From Polyporus tsugae (taxonomy: Eukaryota > Basidiomycota > Agaricomycetes > Polyporales > Polyporaceae), in contig JAHRBS010000002.1 of the NCBI GenBank assembly GCA_024305745.1, forward strand, positions 1,860,001 to 1,924,000: DNA of 64,000 nt, written 5' to 3'. Both the position numbers and the translations under genes were made by a program. Positions 10,596-21,954 of this stretch are shown here, in pieces; the first letter of the stretch is position 1, and every line of letters begins with the position of its first letter. The notes under the pieces were generated by a model that saw nothing but the letters and a program-made list of their open reading frames with translations, searched no databases and was not told the DNA's origin.

Positions 10596-13279
10596 CTAGA
10601 ACAACGCGGTCCAAATCGCGGCTGTGGCGGCCAAAATCACCCCCAGCGTCGTATCAGGCAACCGACGACCCAACGCGCCACTGGTCCCATGATTGAGAGG
10701 CGACCTCGTCGCCGTTGCCGTCGCAATGAACGCACTCCACGCAGACTCCGACGCGGCAGGGACGGTCACCGTGTACTGCGTCGCCGACGAACCGTAGAAG
10801 ATTACGTTGCCGCCCGGCAAGAAGTCGTTCGCCAGCGTCGCGTTCTCCCCTCCGACGACCACCGTCCCCGACACCGTCCCGTTCAGATTATCGCCCAGCA
10901 CGAACTCGCGCAGGAATACCAGCGCCTGCGCGGGCTTCCACATCGGCACGAGGTGGCCCGCGCCTTGGAAGAGGACGTAGGCCAGCCCGCGCTCCTGGTG
11001 CACGATCCCGGCGAAGATCCCGCCGTCGTCGAACCACGGCGTCGAGGGCTTGTGCGCGAAGCCCTGCTGTCCCCCAAACGTCATGTTCTGGATGATGACC
11101 TCCGTGCCGCGGTGCTGCACGAGGGAGTCGTCGTTGCCCGAGTAGAAGACGATGGAGACGTTCGCAGCGGAGGCGTTCGCGGCGAGCTCGGAGAGGAAGG
11201 CGATTGGCTCGACGGACGGGTCTCCGTACTGGTTGCCGGTGGAACGGTTGTGGACGGAGCCGAAGGGGTAGTTGAAGTTCCGGATCCAGTCCTTGGACGT
11301 CGGCGCATGGAGCGCCGCACGGACGGTGTCGTTGTTGAAGAACGACGAGGCGTTCTTGAACGGCTCGGGGCTTGTCGCGTCGGGAATGTCGTACACGTCA
11401 AAGTCGCCGTTCGCTATGTTATTTTCGGTCAGCGTATGTTTCTGCGTAGTGGCGGGGCTAATGGAGACTCACACCAGGGGAACGTGAAATTGACCGCGTA
11501 GTCGATCAGCTCGTCGAGCAGGGAACAGCCATAGAAGGGGTCGATCGTGCCGTTCGCGCGCCCGGAGAGGTCGCGTTTCCACTGTTGGCGTTCCGCTTCC
11601 CTGCGCTCGTGTAATTCGGCCCGCTTCGCCAAGGAGGGGCTGCCGTGCGCGGCGGTGAACTTCTCAGAGATGGACTCTCTCAAAGTTCTTGCGCGGCCTT
11701 CGGTCGGGTTGAGGAGCGATTCGCTCAGCGCGGACGACGCCGTCGGCCGGACTAGGTTCAAGGTTGGGAAGTGACCATTTTGAGGGTATGTAAGGTTTAA
11801 GTCGAATCCGCACAAATGTGTCCTAAGTGAAGCAGGTGAGTTACCCTCCGTGGGTCGTGGGTAGGTGGCTTTACTGACTGCTCGCGGAAGTAGTTGAACA
11901 CGTCTCCATCGTATCCGATGAGGGCCGGATACGTTTCGATGACGTTGACCTATGAAAGCGACGGACGTCCGATCCGTTCAGGGCGTCAGGGCGACACACA
12001 GCATGGCTGGACAACTCACGACTGGCAAATGCTCGACGGTGGCCTGGGATCCAAGCGAGCCGTCCCCAATTGCGATTTTGCGGAGATTGACAGGGGGCTT
12101 GGGCGTCTGGAAGATGTGCTTCGTGATGTAAGGCTGCAATGGAAAACGACTGTCAAATGGGCCAAGAGCAGCGGGAGGACACAACGCGGCGGGCACTGAC
12201 AATGTACGTCCCGGCATAGCTCTCGCCTGTCAGGAACAAGGGACGAGTTGCGAGGCTTGGGAACACTTTGACGAGGTTCGACAGGAACCCGACCTATTTG
12301 TGCCAGCGTTTGCATCGACGTTTCCGGTCAGAAAAACTCAAGCAATTTTGAAGAAGATGGGTTTGACATAGGAAGACGCACGAAGTCCTGTCCCGTCTGG
12401 TCCTCGTTCGCCACTGGAAGAGGAAGACCCGGCGCGCGCGAGAAGTCAATCAAGGTCCGCCGGAGAAACGACGTGAGGCATACCGTAGCCAGTCGTGTCC
12501 GACGTCGAGAACCCGGTACCTGTAGAGGAACAAAGTGGAATGCTCAGTATGTGCCTGCCTTGCGTTCCCGCCCTCAAGCTGCATATCAACTCACCCACAG
12601 GCTGGTCAATCCAGATAGTGTCCGCAAGGTTGTTCCAGCTGAAGTTGTTGAACACCCAGGAGCCGTTGGGCAGCACATGTATAGGGCCATTCTGCAGTAC
12701 GAGACAGTGTGAGCTTCAGTTCTAGGCACGAAGATGTTGATCGTCCGCAGATCCTCCTACCTCCGTCGTGAGCGCAATCATGCCCGATGACCCTGGCCTG
12801 TCGGTATGTGTGAGATGAACTTGTTGTGTTCGGCAAAGGCACAACATCCGAACCCGCGCTTACCCTCCTTGCAGCCAGATGATCCATGGATCGGTGTTGT
12901 TCACGTCTACAGGCGCAGTCAAGGAACCGTTTTTGCCGACCTTTTCAAACGCCCAGAAGAAGAGGGTATCGTTGGGGTGCCCTGAACGGTTCACCGGGAT
13001 GTTGCCCGCAAAGCTGCGGGTGAGGGCGGGGAGGGCGCCTGTGATGTTAGGGAGCTTCTCCGTGACCTCGAAGTCTGAAGGCGGTTTGGATGCGTTGGTC
13101 AGTCTGTGCGTTTGGGCTTCGAGTGAAGGGGGCTCACACTTCTGCCATTCAGGACCGAACGTGGTATTTGGTTGGCCGGGCCATGCGTGGGGGAACGAGT
13201 TGGGGACTCCGCTAGTGCCCTGGCCGAGGACGACAGTACAGAGCCCAAGAGCAAGGACAGGCAATAGCAGACAAAGCAT
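10596..13279 (-). CDS. serine carboxypeptidase (S10), GPI-anchored
   Basis: Secreted exopeptidase removing C-terminal residues. About eleven exons; first 13138-13279, last 10596-11413. Signal peptide MLCLLLPVLALGLCTVVLG. S10 landmarks in order: WLQGGPGSSG (spliced at 12878), WIDQPVGTGFS, catalytic Ser in LTGESYAGTYIPYI, catalytic Asp in FYSGNDDSLVQ, catalytic His in FQGAGHLVPMWKP. Many Asn-X-Thr/Ser sites. The C-terminus has a Ser/Thr/Asn stretch followed by a hydrophobic tail ending AATAAIWTALF, a GPI-attachment signal, so the enzyme is probably held on the cell surface or wall. Large reverse-strand open frames over this gene (for example 10689-11501) are shadows of its GC-rich third positions. 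Confidence 0.95.
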
Positions 13280-13347
13280 GGCTGCGAGGATGGCCGTATC
13301 GCAGTGACCTCTCGTGGGGCGGCCATATCATCTACAGGACTCCAAGG

Positions 13348-13355
13348 CTTTATAC
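13348..13355 (-). promoter_or_regulatory. TATA box of carboxypeptidase gene
   Basis: GTATAAAG on the minus strand about 70 bases upstream of the start codon at 13279. Confidence 0.45.
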
Positions 13356-13359
13356 CTGA

Positions 13360-14937
13360 GGAATGACGTGATTGCGAAAGGAACCTAGGCGAGCACAAGG
13401 TGTCGCGCAGAAACAGCGCCATCGTGACCAGGCTCGCGCCGGGGGAAGTTGGCGGCTCCCGGGCTTGCATAAACATCATAGCTATCCAATGGAAATCCTG
13501 CTCGGCGTCATTAGATGTTGACAGACCGGGAGGAATGCCATGAGCGGCAGCGGAGTTGGATCAGCGGCACATAGGTGGACGGGTACAATGGACGTGATCC
13601 AGATGCGGCCGCGGGAGGTGCACCGGTGAGTGGATGTGGAACGGGTGTAGCGGAGTGGTTGGACGTCGCAATCTTCGAGATTGATTGTGTGCGTGTTGGC
13701 GATCGCGATAGGGCGTAGAAACGATTACTACTGGCGGCCAGAGAGGTCAGATGTTCGCGGAGAAGCACGACGCGGACTTGGACGCCCCGCTCGGGCCTGG
13801 TCTGTGAATGCGGCTCCGCCCTCGTACGCGTTCTCACAGGAGTTTGGGTGGTATGTGGATGCCAAGTGTATGCCATGTCAATGTCAGGGTTCAAAATATA
13901 AATTGGGGGGCGCTGTGCTGTGTGGCCCACACACCTTTCGGTCTTACTGTTTCGTCACGGGCTTGAAAAGCTCAGACTGCTCAAGATCGCCCGGATTCGA
14001 CCCTCCCCCCTCCCTTAGCATCCTCCGAGCCTAGCTAGCCATTCCCCGACTGTGCCCTAATCAGGCCTGATGGGACACACGAGGCGACATACTTGAATGG
14101 CTATGCTGCTTTTTTCTCTACTGACATGTCGATCGAGGAAAGGTCAAGTTTGTCAGTGGCCACTTCGGCGTCGAAATTTGATTGTTTATGTGATGAAGGC
14201 TGTCCCAGGTTCGGTTGGACGTGTGGAGGCGCATCGTAAGTAACGGTACGCGTATGTCATGTTAAATAATAGGACCATCACAAGCTTTGTGTTGAAAGTG
14301 AGTCTCACCCCACACGCAATCTCCGCCGCCCTGGTGTGAAATGATCGCCATGTGCAGAATGTCATGGCGCCGGCGGCAGGATAGAGCGCCCATCGACCGA
14401 GTCTCTCACAAGAATCCCTTTCCTTCTCAGTGGATCCCTTCTCTGGACGATCCTGGACTGGTCCGTGGGTCGTTTGCAAACCCTCCTGGACTGCTGCATA
14501 TAAAGAGCAATCGTTTAACGGAGTCAAGCAACCCTAGGGCAAGTTTGAGCCTACAACTCCCATGCCAGACGTTCATGGCGAGCTTGTTATAAGCGACGGG
14601 GGGCCGAAAGAGGAATCTGTGACGTGTGCATATGTTCTCGAACGGCGGACTTGAGACTGATCGGGAGGCGCGTCTCTGGCACTGGCAACCCTGGCAACTC
14701 ACCGGGATGCTGCCTGATGCTGCAGCCTGCCAGCCTGAGCCCGGCCTCCACGCCCGCTCCTCCCCTTCACCGTCCCAAACTCTCCTGTCATGTTTAGCCT
14801 GCCCCACCTTTGACACTCCTTTCCGATACTTTCTTTATCCTCGTCACCGGTGAGTGCTCTGTCTTGCCTATCCGCCTTGCCTGACGATCTGGCTACATTC
14901 TTTCAGCTTTAGACGGTAGATTCCTTTGCAAATCGCA
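13360..14937. other. long intergenic region
   Basis: Divergent promoter region between the carboxypeptidase and the Ser/Pro-rich gene. I find only short unsupported frames. A GGTGAGT...TTCAG pair at about 14850-14907 could be an intron in the 5' untranslated leader of the gene starting at 14938. Confidence 0.4.
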
Positions 14938-17038
14938 ATGTTTGGGGAGAGGATTGTGGAGCCTTTTCCCGCCATTGAGGACGTGGAGGGCTTGCTATCG
15001 CTCCCTGAGCCTTGCGGTGGACTCACGGTCAGGCGTGTAAAGTCCGCAGGTCTGCGCATTGTCACCGAGAGTGACGCTTCATGGCCAGCCAGTTCTTCGG
15101 TAGGTTGAATTCTTCACTCGTCCATTATCGGTCCTCACCATGCTCCGTAGGCGAATGCGAACTGCCTACGTCCGGCTTCGAATCGGCAGTCTTATTTATC
15201 CGTTAAGTACGTCACGTCCTTCTCTTTCATGTTGCACCCGCCCCCTCCCGCCCTCCTATACGTACTCATCGAGTTCCGCCTCTTCCGCCAGGACTCCTGA
15301 CACGAGTCATACCTTTGGTCGTCCGAATCCTACCATGGCTTCTCCTAAGCATCCCCGTCGTCTCGCTCCGTCACTATCATCATCTCCGTCTGCGGCCATC
15401 CTTCATTCACGCAGGCTCTCTCGATATTCTCAAGTTGAAAGAGCATTACGCTCTGCTGTTGAGACCTGTTATTCCGAGCTTTCACCCCAGGAACTTCAAA
15501 TTCGAGCACTCGAGAAGGCTACAACCATGCTCAGCGATCAAGCGCGCGACGCACAAGCCTGTGCCGCGAAGCTACGCGCCCGGCTAGAGGGTACGGGCTC
15601 AAAACCGCTTTCCCCGGACGAGCTGAGGTCACTTCAACACGAGTACTGGATGGAGGAACACAGGAGCGCCGCGAAGAAGGACCAGTCCGAGAAGACCAGA
15701 GACCTCTTGACGAAGCTGAGCAGTCCCGTCGTTGAGGTACCTCGGCCCCTCTCTGCGACTCCGTCGACACGTCAGGAGGCCAACTTGGCACACTTTCTGC
15801 AGCTCTCCCCGACACACGTCGACCTCACCCATAGCCGCAGCCCCTCGACGAGCCCCTTCCTACTCACTCGGAGGAAGACCATCTCTCAGATGCGTCCTCT
15901 ACGCCTGCGCTCGTCAGCAATGGACGTCGCTCTCCGCGCCCCTATCCAGGAGCGTCCGCGACGGTCCAGGTCCCTGGATGGTACCCACTCTCGCCGGAAT
16001 TCCGGTTCGACGGACGCCACCTTCGTTGCCGAGGATGCGAGCGAACAAACTGCACTGACCCTGCCGCTCGCCTCGCTGAAGACGCCGCTGTCTTCTGATT
16101 CATCCCGTACGGATGGCTTCGTCCGAATAGAGAACATCGTCTCCCGTCGCCCTCGCCACGTCCTTCTCGCAGAACTTGGGGAGATCACTATCCCGGATTA
16201 CGCCACTGACCTCATCGAGGACTTCGCCGCCTCGCCGGTCTCGGTGAGCACCATGCTTTCCCCCGTGTTCACTTCAGAGTCCCCTACAACCGTGGTGTTC
16301 GCTTCTCCCCCTACGGCCGTGTCCCCCGTTTCACCGCTTGCCCAGTCACGGCCGCTCCAGTCCCACCTGAAAGCTCTTTCACTCGGTGCGATCGAGGACG
16401 GGTTCCCACGCGCGTCCTCCTCCATGCCGGACTTCTCCGACTTCACGCTGGCGGAACGCCCGTCCACTGCCCAACCCGGTTCGCCCACCGGGGGGGATCC
16501 TTCCCCACCTCCTCGTCCGTCCTCGCGAGCGGGCAGCATCCTCGAGCGTCTCCGCAGCCCCCCGGCCGACGGCAGCAGCACGAGCACGAACACGAACACG
16601 AACGCGGGCACTAGCACTCCGTTCCTCCACCGCCGTCCGCCCACCGCGAACGCCACCGTCCGCGCGTCTGCCACGCAGTCCCTGCTCTTTCCCATGCGGA
16701 AGTTCGGCTCGATGCGTGCAGTGACCAGCCCCTCGCTCGTCACCGTCCCCGAGGCGGAACCCGTCGAGCGGCCGCAGAGCGCGATGAGCTTGTACGGGTT
16801 CCCCTCGCCCCAGACGATCCTGGAGCGTGCGGAGGCGGATGAGGCAGGGAAGACCAGGGGGAAGGGGCGCTTCTCGATGACGCTGTTCACGTCGCGGCGG
16901 TTCAACGAGTCGGCCAGCAGCGATAGCATCGCTACGAGGAACGGGGGCCCCGGGAAGAGGGGAGAGGGGGAGGGTCCACGAGGCGTGCTCTTGCGCATGA
17001 GGAGGAAGCTGTTCACGACGTTCGGGTCACAGAAGTGA
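14938..17038 (+). CDS. uncharacterised Ser/Pro-rich protein
   Basis: Three exons, 14938-15099, 15151-15206 and 15292-17038, sum to 1965 nt, 654 aa. Reading exon 3 back to an upstream ATG at 15140 would add spurious residues; splicing gives a better N-terminus MFGERIVEPFPAIEDVEGLL. After a disordered part comes a likely helical segment about residues 95-180 (SRYSQVERALRSAVETCYSE ... LEKATTMLSDQARDAQACA) that may be a short coiled coil. The rest is low complexity, rich in Ser, Pro, Thr and Arg, with an Asn-Thr repeat (STNTNTNAGTST) and a basic C-terminus MRRKLFTTFGSQK. No domain recognised, no signal peptide or membrane segment. Possibly a cytoskeletal or signalling scaffold, but that is speculation. 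Confidence 0.75.
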
Positions 17039-17964
17039 ACATCCCTTTTTTGTCGCTTTCGCAGTTCTGTTGTACAGCGCACGTCGTTTAGCTTGCTCTT
17101 GTTTTCGGGCTCCCGGTCTGAGTCTTGTCCAAAACCATCGTTCCTTGCTTATTGTTGTCCGCGTCTGTCCCCTTGTTGCATACAGTCACTGAAAGCCAGC
17201 CGTTGCTTTGCATTATATTCTTATCTCGTGCGTTTCCCTTCCTCTCCCCCCTGCCCGGTTTTATGTCTAGGTCTCCCTACACCCTGCATTGTTTTATAGC
17301 TGCTCATCTACGTAAGTCACTTCTGCTTCCTGGACACAATTTGGGATCTCGGATATCGGAATTGGAACATACCGGCATTGGCATCATTCTTTCGTTCTCA
17401 TCTTTGTAGTACTGGTCCGCCTGTATATATAGTTACAGCTCACCTTCCTTAAGCCTGGATTGTTCCTGCTCAAAGAGGTCCAAGACTGAGTACTTAGTAC
17501 TGAAGCTTAAAGCTTGATTGTGCCACAAAGCTCGAGACTCAGGCTACCAAACCCACTGGTGGCTGTGTACCGTAGGTACGTATTGCTTACCACTCGATGG
17601 GGGCATATACCAACTTTAAACTACTTTTATTCAGGCTCGCTATCCGGTCAGGACACGTCGGAGTTAGTCCCGCCGCTCTAGCTGCCACCAACACTCGATT
17701 AGGATCCAAAACGGCGCGGCCGCCATGTCATGGTTTGTTGTCCCTAATAGTCGTAGTCGTGACAACATCGCACTAGTATGATAAAAACCAAAGGGAATAA
17801 CTTAAAATAAATAGAAATGCTTCAAGTTCGCTCCGTAAAGCCGAGGTTAGAATGGTCGTGGGTAGAAGGTGTCGAATGGCATGATATCGTGATGTCGTGC
17901 CGTGCGTGATACGTGCCAGAAGTGCGTGCAATCGTGAGCATGAAACATTCGTGATGTCGAGCGA
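17039..17964. other. intergenic between convergent genes
   Basis: 3' flanks of the Ser/Pro-rich gene and the second AA14 gene. T-rich in 17040-17450. No gene seen. Confidence 0.5.
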
Positions 17965-19707
17965 TCAGAGCTGTGGTTTGCGGGCGCGAAGGAGGCGGCC
18001 TTTGACCTTCACGGCCTCCCTGCGAGACAAGAAAACGGTTAGGTTGATAGGTCGTACGAAAACTTGGGGTGACATAAGGAACTCACCCGGATTTTCTCTG
18101 CTCCTTGCGAAGGTCTCGGATCGTCTTGGGGTTCCAGCCGCCATTCCTCCCGCCCCTTCCCCTTCCCCTTCCCGTATCACCGCCCCAACCCTGACCCCCG
18201 CCCCAACCCTGACCCTCGCCCCAACCCCAGCCGAAGCCGCCAGAAGGACGTCCCTGCGGTGCTGACGAAGACGACGAGGCCACAGCTGAAGACGCTGAGG
18301 TCGCGGACGAAGGCAACGAAGTTACAGACAAAGACGTCGAGGTCACAGACAAAGGCGATGAGGTTGCGGGTCGAGATGAGGAAGTTGCAGGTCGAGATGA
18401 GGAGGTTGTGGATGGAGATGTGGAGGTTGTAGATGGAGATGCGGAGGTTGCGGATGAAGGTGAGGAGGCCGGGGATGAAGACAACGAGGTAGCAGACGAA
18501 GAGGATGAGCTGGCGGACGAAGAGGAAGAGGTCGCGGACGAAGAAGGCGACGAGGTCGCAATGGGGGTGGTGCTCGCAACACTAGTGCTAGTAGGGTCGA
18601 GCACAGGTGTTGGGACGCTCGTTTGCCCCGGGCCGGGCACTGGGATACCGCTGGGGTACGAGTCTGCGAAGATGTCGTCCTGGGCGCCGTCAAGAAAGTT
18701 GTAGAGATCAGTGTATTCGGGCGGCGAGTAGGTGCCCTCGAACATCTATTATGATTGATAGACCAGAGACGATCAATACTCGTACTCGCACGAGAGGACC
18801 GTAGATGGACTCACGTTGTTATCCTCCTCCTGGAACCAGTAGAGTGGCTGTTTTGCGCCGTAGGTGCAGTTGCCGGGCGCAGCGGCCGGCTTTCCGTTGG
18901 CCGGGTCCGCACCGCAACGACGAGGCACCTGCGCCTTCGCGAGCGACACGTTCGACGTCGACCCGGTGATGTTGCAGCGGAACCCGCTCATGTAGTCTAC
19001 CACCCCTTCGTCAACACGGTGCTCGACCAACAGAAGACACGACCGGCCTCCGACTCACTCTGCTCGCTGCCAGCATCGGCTGCGTGGATCCAGAACCACG
19101 CGCAATGGCACCCGCCCTCGGGGCACGGCGGCATGCGCGCCGGCACCTCGAACGTCGTGTTCTTCGTCCACACGCACGTGTGGTTCACGCTGAAGACCGC
19201 AAAGTCCGCGGGCTGGATCTTGGACACGTCGCTCTCGTACGCGATCGCCAGTGCGCACCCCTTGAGGTCGTCGAACCCTGTCGTATGCATCGCGCCGCTC
19301 GGGAAACTCCCGTCGTCCGACGGGCAGGGATTATCGCCCTGGCTGATGTCGGTGCGGCCCTCGGACGAGGCCCAGTACGAGGTGACGCCCTTGTTGCAGC
19401 CAAGCTCCGCTACCGCGGGCTGCCCGGCGGGGAGGGGGAAGATGTCGCCCGAGTTGGGCGGGTAGTCGAGGTGTCCGTGGAACCACCATTGCTCGTAGGT
19501 GTAGTCTTGGAGGGGTGTGACTGGGCGGTTGTCGTAGGGGAAGGTCGAGTCGGTTACGTTGAAGCCGTACATGGACGGGTGCCAGAGCGCTATGCGGAAA
19601 AAAATAGGTCCAGCGTGGTATTGGATAGAAAGATTAAGGGACGTACCGATGTGCGCAGATGCGAGAGGCAGCGAAGCTGCAAGGGCGACCAAGAGAACTG
19701 GAACCAT
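17965..19707 (-). CDS. AA14-type lytic polysaccharide monooxygenase, complete
   Basis: Five exons (19647-19707, 19059-19589, 18815-18996, 18087-18745, 17965-18019) sum to 1488 nt, 495 aa. Signal peptide [18 protein letters not shown] is followed directly by [13 protein letters not shown], giving the N-terminal His1 needed for the copper brace; that junction is only seen after removing the first intron. The core continues [28 protein letters not shown] (second candidate copper His), [15 protein letters not shown] and [14 protein letters not shown]. The tail is an extended Ser/Thr-rich linker, a Gly/Trp-rich repeat ([18 protein letters not shown]) and a strongly basic end, [14 protein letters not shown]. 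No GPI signal. Same intron positions as the copy at 1-1745, so the two are paralogues. Confidence 0.9.
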
Positions 19708-19832
19708 AGTAAAGGTATTTTGGGCGTCGAGATTTGAAGAGAGGGTATCGTAGCGCAACCGAGCGCACCGCTGGAGTGGACGAACAGGCTATCCTGGGGA
19801 GGATGAGGTTCCCATACTCGCCCCCTCTGCGT

Positions 19833-19838
19833 CTTATA
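19833..19838 (-). promoter_or_regulatory. TATA-like box of AA14 gene
   Basis: TATAAG on the minus strand about 130 bases before the start at 19707. Confidence 0.35.
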
Positions 19839-19839
19839 C

Positions 19840-21269
19840 GCTGGCGTTTGAACATCCATCTCGCGCCGAGTGACCTTGCACGCAAGTTAATCCATCCTGC
19901 GCCCGTCCCATCCATCCGTCCGGATCATCTGAATACAGGGGAGGTTTCACAGAAGGAGTCAAACCACAACGCCCACCCTGGCTGTGACCGGACGTCACCA
20001 TGGTAAGAATTGCGGTAGCCTAATCTGAACGCCGCTCACCTCTGGCTGCTCGATATCCTCTCCCGGTCGCTCATCCTTCCTAACATCACGTATACACCTC
20101 TCCACTCTTCTTTGACCTCCATGCCTGCACAAGCCAATCATTTCGTCGCCTCCCACGCATCGAATCCTCCCACTCTTCGCTCCACCCTCCTCCGTCCATT
20201 TTTCTTCCCATCATCACAGTATCGTTGCCCTCTTATCTCTTCACTCCCCCATAGTTAGGTTATCGATCTCTCTTCCATACCGTCCGTCCTCGCCAAGCTC
20301 GCTACACACGCTCTCGTTAGTGAATTCTCATCATTCCGATTCCTACCCCAATATGACGTAGTTTCGGGCGTAGACGGCCTACGTGGCCCACTGTATGTCC
20401 TGCCATAGGTACGCGCGGGACCCTCTCCTGGAAGTGAGTACCCTACGCGACTAGGGACGATGCGAGTCGAGTTTCTTAGCAAGCCGCTTCCAATCGAGCG
20501 CGAGGAAAGAGTTTCAGCCGGTGCCGTAACCACCTCCAAGGCACTGACAGTGATACTGGAAAGCGGTGGGCTGCCCGTGCATACACGCCGTAGTAGGTTG
20601 GAACTTGGGCGGGACGAATGTCGTGGCAGGAGGAAAGGTTATTGTACCGTGTACGTTGACTCGGATGGCGCCGGCATGTCGGTGGTGTGTGCTCATGCTT
20701 AGTAAGCATCCGCTTCAATGGCCCTGCCACTGCGGTGACGGTCGTTTGCAACTTGTATACACATCCAAGCATCACGTCCATGTGTCCCCGTCCATTCTCT
20801 TCACCCGGCATTCATCTCGGTGCTTCCGCATCCCAGCTCGATGGTTTTAGCGATGTCTCTCCCTCCTGCCGCTGATATAGCTATTTCCCGCACCTCGCTA
20901 ACAGTCTTCGCGATGACGCACTACCTGCATCTCTGACACCTCCGCGTTCCCACCAACGGAAGCCAGGATGTGACCCGCTCGCCTTAAGTCCCTCCTTCCA
21001 TTGTAAGGATCCGCTGTTCGTTTGCCGTGTCTTGCGACTCATTCGCGTCATGAATCGTCGCCGCCCGCGCATCTGGATCCCCATTGCCCTCTCCCTCTCT
21101 CCAGGCTTTTCGTCCTCTGAGTTCTATCTCCCACTGCACTCCCTGTCACTCAGCCTGAGCTACCTTACGCGTAGTCGGCTTTATCAAACTCGTCCTCTAT
21201 CCGCCTCAGTGGGTGCTTGCCGATGTCGCATGCGCAGATCTAGAGCTAGCGGTGGAGGCACGTAAGTAT
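19840..21269. other. intergenic left of the transposon
   Basis: No gene recognised on either strand. Pyrimidine-rich around 20040-20270 and 21070-21200. It ends at the 9-bp target duplication of the element that starts at 21279. Confidence 0.45.
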
Positions 21270-21278
21270 GGAGTAACG
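21270..21278. repeat. target-site duplication, left copy
   Basis: GGAGTAACG, identical and in the same orientation as 27625-27633, directly outside the terminal inverted repeats. Confidence 0.88.
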
Positions 21279-21510
21279 CAGGCTCCTACCCACCGCCGCT
21301 GTCGGTTGAAGGGCCGATATCCAGGAGCAGGGGACAAGTGGAATCCGAGAAGTAGCACTCAGCCTAGATCATGTAAGCGCTCACTCAGGCTGGATCACGT
21401 GTCATTGTGTTGCCCTTCAACCTCCAGCGACGGCTGGCACCAAACACACGTAAATAAACGGAGCTCGGAGGGATAGCGCTCAAAGTCGACCCAATTGGGT
21501 AGGCTTGTCG
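21279..21510 (+). repeat. left terminal inverted repeat
   Basis: Begins CAGGCTCCTACCCACCGCCG; 19 of these 20 bases match the reverse complement of the right end. Similarity continues with gaps to about 21510. A 41-bp block at 21431-21471 is identical to the right copy (27445-27485). An internal 11-bp inverted repeat lies at 21304-21314 and 21412-21422. Confidence 0.88.
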
Positions 21511-21954
21511 CCGGCGTGCCAAAAATTCCATCGATATTGAGATTCCATTTCCAGAGGACTTGCGGTGGCGCAAACCCGTTATCGCATTCCACACGTTCGC
21601 GCACGGTGTCCTGCAAACTCTATGGACCCCCACCGTGCTCAGATCCTACAGAATACTCTAGCTTATGTTTTTGGATCTGGTATTCACCTTTTCGAGCTTG
21701 TACTTTTCATTTTGAATCAATATCGCGATCCCTCCCACCCTGCTCTCCAAGATCTCGTCACAAATGCCACAAGTATCACCGCCGCCTTCTATTACCACCC
21801 CGCAACTTCGTCCTCAATCTGCAGCTGGGCGCACAGCCTGATGTGCATCCAGTACTCAAATGCAGTGCAAGCTCTATCGAAGGCGGAACAAGGGTGGCAC
21901 TTCGGCGCAATGCACACGGCGCCGGAACAGATACGCGACTTTTAGATCGAAAGC

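Noticed and set aside
10689..11501. 270-codon forward open frame opposite the carboxypeptidase
   Set aside because: Arg-rich shadow of GC-rich codons; the minus strand has all S10 catalytic motifs.
13640..13720. tRNA-like stretch with a GTAGCGGAGTGGTTGG start
   Set aside because: No acceptor-stem pairing or standard T-loop could be found downstream.
16198..17082. 294-codon reverse frame over the Ser/Pro-rich gene
   Set aside because: No start context or domain; the forward gene has a splice-supported N-terminus.
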